Below, in pieces: positions 59,250-64,000 of a stretch of DNA of 64,000 bases (position 1 is its first letter; the number at the start of each line of letters is the position of its first letter). Location of the stretch: contig NZ_CP059572.1 of assembly GCF_019175365.1 (NCBI RefSeq), positions 496,001-560,000 of the forward strand, read 5' to 3'. Origin of the DNA: Actinomadura graeca (GTDB lineage: Bacteria; Actinomycetota; Actinomycetes; Streptosporangiales; Streptosporangiaceae). A program made the translations under genes and the position numbers. Below the pieces are notes generated by a model that saw only the letters and a list, made by a program, of their open reading frames with translations, searched no databases and had not been told where the DNA came from.

Positions 59250-60648
59250 CGACGTCCGCGACCGCCGCCGCCAGCGCCGCCAGGACGAACACCAGCACCA
59301 CGACCAGGCCGTGCCGGAACGCGGTGGCCCAGTCCCCGCGCGTCCCGGCGACGGTGGCGAAGAACACCGACCCGGTGGCGGCGATCCCCGCCGCGCTGCC
59401 GACGCGCTGCCCGGTCTGCAGCACCCCGGAGGCGCTGCCGCCCTCGGTGCGCGGCACCTCCGACAGCGTGAGCGTCTGGTTGGGGGAGATCACCATGCCG
59501 CTCCCGGCGCCCGTCACCAGCAGCGGCAGCGCGGTGGCCCAGCCCACGCCGCGTCCCGGCACGAGCTCGACCGCGACCCACGCGGCGGCGAGGCCGACCA
59601 CGACCACCCCGAGGCCCACGGCCACGAGCGGGCGCCCGTAGCGGGTGACGACCCTCCCGCCGATGACCGCCGCGACGCCCGAGCCGACCGCGAACGGGGT
59701 GATGGCCAGCCCCGCCTCCAGCGCGGTGTAGCCCAGCCCGTTCTGCAGGTAGAGGGTGAAGATGAAGAACACGGCGGTGAACCCCGCGAAGTACAGCAGC
59801 GCGATCGCCGACCCGAGCGCGTAGGACCGCAACCGGAACAGGGCGAGGTCGATCATCGGCGTGGCGGTCCGCCGCTCCCAGGCGACGAACGCGGCGAGCA
59901 CCACGCCGCCCGCGGGCACCAGCAGCCATTTCCCCGCGCCCTGCCACTGCTGCTCCTGGACGAACGGCAGCAGCACGCACAGCACGCCCGCGCCCAGCAG
60001 CAGCACCCCCGGCGGATCGAGCCCCCGCCGCTCCTCGTAGACCGGCTCGGGCAGCAGCCGCCACGCCAGCACGAGCGCCACCAGCCCGACCGGGACGTTG
60101 ACGTGGAACACCCACCGCCAGCCGTCGGCCGGGCCCGCCAGGGCGATCAGGCCACCGCCGAGCAGCGGCCCGACGGCGGTCGCGACGCCGATGACGCCGC
60201 CGAGCAGCCCGAACGCCCGTCCCCGCTCGGCGTCCTGGAACAGCTGCTGGATGAACCCGGCGACCTGGGGGTTCAGGATGCCGCCCGCGACGCCCTGGAC
60301 CAGCCGCGCGGCGATCAGCCAGGTGATGCCCGGCGCCAGCCCCGCCAGGGCGCTGGCGGCGGTGAACATCGCGAGCCCGGCCATGAACACCGCCCGGCGG
60401 CTGCGGGCGTCGCCCAGCCGCCCCGCCGGCACCAGCACCAGCCCGAACGTCAGCGCGTACCCCGACACGATCCACTGCAGCGCCGCGTCGGAGGCGTGCA
60501 GGCCCTCCCGGATGGAGGGCAGCGCCACGTTGACGATGCTGACGTCAAGCAGCGACATGAAGGCCGCGACCAGGCACACCGAGAGCGCCTGCCAGCGGCG
60601 CCGCCTGCCCGTGCCGGGCGGGGCGTCGGCCGTGGTCCCCGTGTGCAT
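59215..60648 (-). CDS. MFS exporter, DHA2 (EmrB/QacA) 14-helix family
   Basis: 477 aa with 14 predicted hydrophobic segments. It opens with VAAFMSLLDVSIVNVALPSI, the typical DHA2 helix 1. Loop 2-3 reads GRLGDARSRR. Export of drugs or metabolites by proton antiport. ATG at 60648 gives a short cytoplasmic N-terminus; the longer in-frame reading is Arg/Pro-rich noise. The 3' end overlaps the convergent KMO gene by 35 bases, so the two mRNAs are antisense there. Substrate unknown; kynurenine-type products are conceivable only by location. Confidence 0.92.
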   Translation of the reverse strand: MHTGTTADAPPGTGRRRRWQALSVCLVAAFMSLLDVSIVNVALPSIREGLHASDAALQWIVSGYALTFGLVLVPAGRLGDARSRRAVFMAGLAMFTAASALAGLAPGITWLIAARLVQGVAGGILNPQVAGFIQQLFQDAERGRAFGLLGGVIGVATAVGPLLGGGLIALAGPADGWRWVFHVNVPVGLVALVLAWRLLPEPVYEERRGLDPPGVLLLGAGVLCVLLPFVQEQQWQGAGKWLLVPAGGVVLAAFVAWERRTATPMIDLALFRLRSYALGSAIALLYFAGFTAVFFIFTLYLQNGLGYTALEAGLAITPFAVGSGVAAVIGGRVVTRYGRPLVAVGLGVVVVGLAAAWVAVELVPGRGVGWATALPLLVTGAGSGMVISPNQTLTLSEVPRTEGGSASGVLQTGQRVGSAAGIAATGSVFFATVAGTRGDWATAFRHGLVVVLVFVLAALAAAVADVVSGRLDGHGGG

Positions 60649-60713
60649 GAGCCGGGTCCTATCCGGAGACGGCCGGGGCAAACGCGGTGCCCGGCTGTGC
60701 CAGAGTTGGCCGC

Positions 60714-60944
60714 ATGACCGATTCCGCGCCCGAGACCGGCGCCGAGGAGCTCCAGTGCTCGGCCAAGGGCTGCCGGGCCGACGCCGTCTGGGCGCTGCGC
60801 TGGAACAACCCGAAGATCCACACACCGGACCGCCGGAAGGTCTGGCTGGCGTGCGACGAGCATCGCGAGAGCCTCTCGGCGTTCCTCGGGCGCCGCGACT
60901 TCCTGCGCGACGTCGTCCCGGTCGCCGAGCGCGAGACCCGCTAG
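60714..60944 (+). CDS. Small zinc-ribbon-like protein
   Basis: 76 aa. C15-x4-C20 and C47-x2-H50 form a plausible zinc site around a WALRWNNPKIHTP strand and a DEHRESL helix. The pattern recurs in actinobacteria, sometimes mislabelled acetone carboxylase; I do not know its function. ATG at 60714 is 65 bases from the divergent exporter. It shares its stop with the convergent DUF6457 gene in a single CTAG (60941-60944). Confidence 0.78.
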   Translation: MTDSAPETGAEELQCSAKGCRADAVWALRWNNPKIHTPDRRKVWLACDEHRESLSAFLGRRDFLRDVVPVAERETR

Positions 60945-61363
60945 ACCTCGTCGAGGACGGGCGCGCCCGCGGGACCCGGCACGGCCTCCGACGAGCCCGC
61001 GGGCGCGGGCGCGGCCCCGGGCTCGGCGGCGTCGGGCGGGCCGTCACCCGCTGCGGGCGCGGGCCCCTGCGGGGAATCCCGCGCAGGCTCCGGAGCCGAC
61101 TCCTGAGCGGGCGCCTGGGCGGACTCGTGGCCGGGCGCCTGCCAGCCCTCGGCCAGCTCGGTGAGCCGCGCGGCGGCGTCCCGCGCGGGCGCGCCGCGTC
61201 CGACCGCGAGGCCCAGCAGGTACGCCGTGAGCGGCGCTCCCGGCCGCGCGACGCCGTGCGCGACGTCGCGGGCCAGGTCCAGCACCAGGTCGCGGTCGAT
61301 GTCCCCGCGCTCCAGGCCCAGCTCCAGGCACGCCGCCCTCATCCAGTCCTCCAGTACCGACAT
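60941..61363 (-). CDS. DUF6457 domain protein
   Basis: 140 aa. The first 72 residues (VLEDWMRAACLELGLERGD, LDLARDVAHGVARPGAPL, DAAARLTELAEGW) form the helical DUF6457 domain. The rest is Pro/Ala/Glu-rich and probably disordered. It is the third gene after moaA and mobA, 47 bases past mobA. I recall this domain next to or fused with MobA-like proteins, which points to a role in cofactor completion or delivery, unproven. Confidence 0.8.
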   Translation of the reverse strand: MSVLEDWMRAACLELGLERGDIDRDLVLDLARDVAHGVARPGAPLTAYLLGLAVGRGAPARDAAARLTELAEGWQAPGHESAQAPAQESAPEPARDSPQGPAPAAGDGPPDAAEPGAAPAPAGSSEAVPGPAGAPVLDEV

Positions 61364-61410
61364 GCGTCCCCCTTCCGCGTCGCCATAGGCGGTGCCCACT
61401 CTCGCACGGG

Positions 61411-61992
61411 TCAAAGCACGCCGGGCCCGGCGAGGTCGTCGGCGCGGGCCAGATCCTCCGGCGTGTCGCAGTCGTACCAGGGCGGGCGCGGCCCGTCGGG
61501 CAACGCGACCGCGACCGGCTCCAGCGGGGCGAGCACGCCGCGCAGCGAGGAGCCCCCGTAGCCGGCGAGGGCGGCGCGGAGCGCGTCCGTCCGCCAGCAG
61601 CCGGCGAGCCACTGCTCGCGGCCGTCGCCGTCCACGAGCACGGCCCCGTCCCGGCCGCGCGCCGCGTCCACCTCGCGCAGCAGCCGGACGAGGTGGGCGG
61701 GACGCAGGAAGGGCAGGTCGGCGGCCAGCAGCGCCGTCCGGCCCGCGCGGACCTCGGCGAGCCCCGCGCGCAGGGCCGGGACCGGTCCCCCGCCCGGCGG
61801 GTCCTCCCGGACGAGCACGGCGCCCGGCAGGACGTCCCGCGGCGGCCCCACGACCACCAGCCGGGACGCGCCCGCCGCCGCGGCGGCCACCCACTCGATG
61901 AGGGGGCGCCCCCCGACGGGCACCGCGGGCTTGTCCGCGCCGCCGAGCCTGCGGGCCCGGCCGCCGGCCAGGACCACCGCGTCGAACGGCAT
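61411..61992 (-). CDS. mobA: Molybdenum cofactor guanylyltransferase (MobA-like)
   Basis: 193 aa nucleotidyltransferase. The loop LAGGRARRLGGADK (9-21; K21) binds GTP. DLPFLRP carries the metal-binding Asp. Makes molybdopterin guanine dinucleotide in the cytoplasm for DMSO reductase-type enzymes. It is six bases past the moaA stop. A CTP-using or coenzyme F420-like relative cannot be fully excluded, but neighbours support the Moco role. Confidence 0.9.
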   Translation of the reverse strand: MPFDAVVLAGGRARRLGGADKPAVPVGGRPLIEWVAAAAAGASRLVVVGPPRDVLPGAVLVREDPPGGGPVPALRAGLAEVRAGRTALLAADLPFLRPAHLVRLLREVDAARGRDGAVLVDGDGREQWLAGCWRTDALRAALAGYGGSSLRGVLAPLEPVAVALPDGPRPPWYDCDTPEDLARADDLAGPGVL

Positions 61993-61998
61993 CGGCGG

Positions 61999-62994
61999 TC
62001 AGCCGCCGATGGCCGACATCGGGCGCGAGGGCTGGAGGAAGGACGGGTCGTCGATGCCGTGCCCGGGGCGCTTGGCGCGGACGGCGGCGCGCCAGCGGCC
62101 GGCGAGCTCGGCGTCGGTGGCGCCGCCGCGCAGCGCGTCGCGCAGGCCGGACTCCTCGGTGGCGAACAGGCAGTTGCGGATCTGCCCGTCCGCGGTGAGC
62201 CGGACCCGGTCGCAGGCGCCGCAGAACGGGCGGGTCACCGAGCCGATCACCCCGACGGCCGCCGGGCCGCCGTCGACCAGGAACGCCTCGGCGGGGGCGC
62301 TGCCGCGGGCGTGCGCCTCGTCCGGCCGGAGCGTGAACGCCGCGGACAGCCGGTCGAGGATCTCGTCGGCGGTGATCATGTCGGCGCGCTTCCAGCCGTG
62401 CTGGGCGTCCAGCGGCATCTGCTCGATGAACCGGAGCCGGTAGCCGTGCTCCAGGCAGTACCGCAGCAGCGGGACGGCCTCGTGATCGTTGATCCCCCGC
62501 ATGAGCACCGCGTTGACCTTCACCGGCTCCAGGCCCGCGTCCCGGGCCGCGGCGAGGCCCGCCAGGACGTCGCCGAGCCGGTCGCGGTGCGCCAGGCGCT
62601 TGAACGTCGCGGCGTCCAGGGTGTCGAGGGAGACGTTGACCCGGTCCAGGCCCGCGTCGGCGAGCGGCGCGGCCAGCCGGTCCAGCCCGATGCCGTTGGT
62701 GGTCAGCGACACCTGGGGACGCGGCGTCAGCGCGGCCGTGGCCCGCACGATGCCCGGCAGGCCGCGGCGCAGCAGCGGCTCCCCGCCGGTGTAGCGGACC
62801 TCGGTGATCCCGAGGTCGCGGACGCCGATGCCGACGAGGCGGAGCACCTCCTCGTCGGTGAGCAGCTCCGGCTTGGGCAGCCAGTCCAGCCCCTCCGGCG
62901 GCATGCAGTACGAGCACCGCAGATTGCACCTGTCGGTGAGGGAGACCCGCAGGTCCGTCGCGACGCGGCCGAAGGTGTCGGCGAGCACGGGCAC
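61999..62994 (-). CDS. moaA: GTP 3',8-cyclase MoaA
   Basis: 331 aa radical-SAM enzyme, first step of molybdenum cofactor synthesis. The N-terminal cluster motif has C23, C27 and C30 (CNLRCSYC), GGEPL at about 70, and the C-terminal cluster motif CGACDRVRLT with a third Cys in IRNC. The protein ends in GG, needed for activity in MoaA. GTG start. No moaC or moeA is within the window. A 9-base hairpin lies in its leader (63011-63033). Confidence 0.96.
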   Translation of the reverse strand: MPVLADTFGRVATDLRVSLTDRCNLRCSYCMPPEGLDWLPKPELLTDEEVLRLVGIGVRDLGITEVRYTGGEPLLRRGLPGIVRATAALTPRPQVSLTTNGIGLDRLAAPLADAGLDRVNVSLDTLDAATFKRLAHRDRLGDVLAGLAAARDAGLEPVKVNAVLMRGINDHEAVPLLRYCLEHGYRLRFIEQMPLDAQHGWKRADMITADEILDRLSAAFTLRPDEAHARGSAPAEAFLVDGGPAAVGVIGSVTRPFCGACDRVRLTADGQIRNCLFATEESGLRDALRGGATDAELAGRWRAAVRAKRPGHGIDDPSFLQPSRPMSAIGG

Positions 62995-63010
62995 CCCTTT
63001 CCTGCCTCTG

Positions 63011-63033
63011 GGCGGCCCGTCCCGCGGGCCGCC
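63011..63033 (-). promoter_or_regulatory. Hairpin in the moaA leader
   Basis: GGCGGCCCG (63011-63019) pairs with CGGGCCGCC (63025-63033), 5-base loop, 17 bases before the moaA start. It could tune translation. It is too small to be a Moco riboswitch. Confidence 0.45.
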
Positions 63034-63162
63034 GCCTGTTCACGGTCGGTCGTCCCAGACTATTCCGGCGGGCGACGATCCGTCGCATCGCGGGCGGCGG
63101 AGTCCGGCCGTCCTGCCCGACAATCGTCCAAGACGGTCCGTTCCGATCGCGGGAGGCCAGGA

Positions 63163-63969
63163 GTGACAACGCCACAGGAGTGGGAGTTCGCGGGGACGCG
63201 GGGCGCCGTCACCGCGCGGATCTGGGCGGCGCCCGAACCCCGCTACGTCGCCGTGCTCGTCCACGGGTACGGCGAGCACCTCGGCCGCTACGGGCACGTC
63301 GCGGACGCGCTCGTCCGGCACGGCGCCACGGTCTGCGGGCCCGACCACATGGGGCACGGGCGCTCGGCGGGCGACCGCGTCCTGATCGAGGACTACGAGG
63401 ACGTCGTCGCCGACGTCCGCACGGTCGCCCGGGCGGCGGCCGGGGACCACCCGGGCCTGCCGGTCGTGATGATCGGCCATTCGATGGGCGGGCTGGTCGC
63501 CGCCCGGTACGCGCAGCTCCACGGCGGGGACCTCGCGGCGCTGGTGCTGTCCGCGCCGGTGCTGGGCCGCTGGCACGTCGTGGACGCGCTGCTCCCGCTG
63601 GAGGAGATGCCCGGCACGCCCCTCGACCCGTCCACGCTGTCCCGCGACGCGTCAGTGGGCGAGGCGTACGCCGCGGACCCGCTCGTCTGGCACGGGCCGT
63701 TCAAGAAGCCCACCGTCCGGGCCCTGGACGCGGCGCTCCGGCGGATCAACGGGTACGGCTCCCTCGGGGCGCTGCCCGTCCTCTACCTGCACGGGACCGC
63801 CGACGAGCTGGTCCGGCCGGAGGACACCCGGGTCGGCATTGAGGCGGTCCGCGGCGAGGGCCTCACCGAGCGGCACTACCCGGGCGCCCGCCACGAGGTC
63901 TTCAACGAGACCAACCGCGCCGAGGTCCTCGGCGACGTGACCGCGTTCGTCGACCGCGTCCTCCCCTGA
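63163..63969 (+). CDS. Alpha/beta hydrolase, monoacylglycerol lipase-like
   Basis: 268 aa. Oxyanion region VHGYGEHLGRY (33-43), nucleophile S107 in GHSMGG, acid in LHGTADELV and His in GARHEVFNE: a complete serine-hydrolase triad. HG-x-GEH is typical of monoglyceride lipases and lysophospholipases. No signal peptide, so cytoplasmic. The GTG start has GGGAGG upstream. Divergent from moaA; complete, ending 31 bases before the window edge. Confidence 0.92.
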   Translation: MTTPQEWEFAGTRGAVTARIWAAPEPRYVAVLVHGYGEHLGRYGHVADALVRHGATVCGPDHMGHGRSAGDRVLIEDYEDVVADVRTVARAAAGDHPGLPVVMIGHSMGGLVAARYAQLHGGDLAALVLSAPVLGRWHVVDALLPLEEMPGTPLDPSTLSRDASVGEAYAADPLVWHGPFKKPTVRALDAALRRINGYGSLGALPVLYLHGTADELVRPEDTRVGIEAVRGEGLTERHYPGARHEVFNETNRAEVLGDVTAFVDRVLP

Positions 63970-64000
63970 GACCCGGGCGGCGGAAATGACGTGCCGGTCC

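Noticed and set aside
62995..63162. Moco riboswitch before moaA
   Set aside because: Only one 9-base hairpin is visible; the larger multi-stem Moco aptamer cannot be drawn here.

Overview
The window is very GC-rich DNA with GTG starts, leaderless-type promoters and densely packed genes with stop/start overlaps. It comes from a high-GC actinomycete. Mycothiol synthesis (mshC), a PAC2 protein, DUF3090, an SCO1664-type protein, a fused isobutyryl-CoA mutase, an InhA-like enoyl reductase and a 6C-like small RNA together point to filamentous Actinobacteria. I lean towards Thermomonosporaceae/Streptosporangiales (Actinomadura-like), but this is inference and I could not run a taxonomic search. I saw no tRNA, rRNA, CRISPR array, insertion sequence or phage gene.

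Layout. 0-3 kb: trmI (cut by the window edge), a CBS-domain site-2 protease and a RecB-like Fe-S nuclease. 3-9.3 kb: a sensor kinase/response regulator pair followed by a MacB/FtsX-type ABC exporter; both operons carry the same inverted repeat upstream. 9.3-11.7 kb: a divergent MFS exporter and ArsR-type regulator. 11.9-18.1 kb: a complete oligopeptide ABC importer operon (oppC-oppA-oppB-oppD-oppF). 18.5-22.9 kb: a membrane protein, a HAD phosphatase, a universal stress protein, PAC2 and mshC. 23-27.8 kb: an orphan dipeptide-type permease pair, a TANGO2-like protein, and the conserved trio SCO1664-like / DUF3090 / histidine phosphatase. 27.9-41 kb: CorA, then an accessory stretch. Its core is a minus-strand cluster encoding a DUF2264 protein, a glycosyltransferase-like protein, a three-domain carboxylic acid reductase and an MFS exporter. 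It is followed by three coupled small ORFs facing an XRE/TPR regulator, and by a secreted trypsin-like protease. 41-50 kb: uppP, an aldo/keto reductase, a RecD2-like protein with a decayed ATPase, fabG-fabI, tldD-tldE and dodecin. 50.3-56.4 kb: DUF3099, the 6C-like RNA, an acyl-CoA dehydrogenase, and icmF translationally coupled to a cytosolic BtuF-like protein. 56.4-64 kb: marR, tryptophan dioxygenase plus kynurenine monooxygenase, a DHA2 exporter, moaA-mobA-DUF6457 and a monoacylglycerol lipase-like hydrolase.

How genes work together. The opp operon forms one importer. fabG-fabI supply two FAS-II steps. TDO-KMO convert tryptophan towards 3-hydroxykynurenine. IcmF, its BtuF-like partner and perhaps the acyl-CoA dehydrogenase handle branched or short acyl-CoAs under the neighbouring MarR. 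moaA-mobA make and finish molybdenum cofactor. The CAR cluster looks like a small specialised-metabolism unit that activates a carboxylic acid, reduces it to an aldehyde, and may modify a sugar and export the product; its product is unknown.

Two things most deserve a second look. One is a roughly 110-nt RNA at 50703-50815 with three hairpins, each presenting CCCCCGT in the loop, the third being its own terminator. The other is the CAR/DUF2264/glycosyltransferase-like cluster at 29521-37409, which sits where related genomes, as I recall them, have the phosphatase and uppP next to each other.
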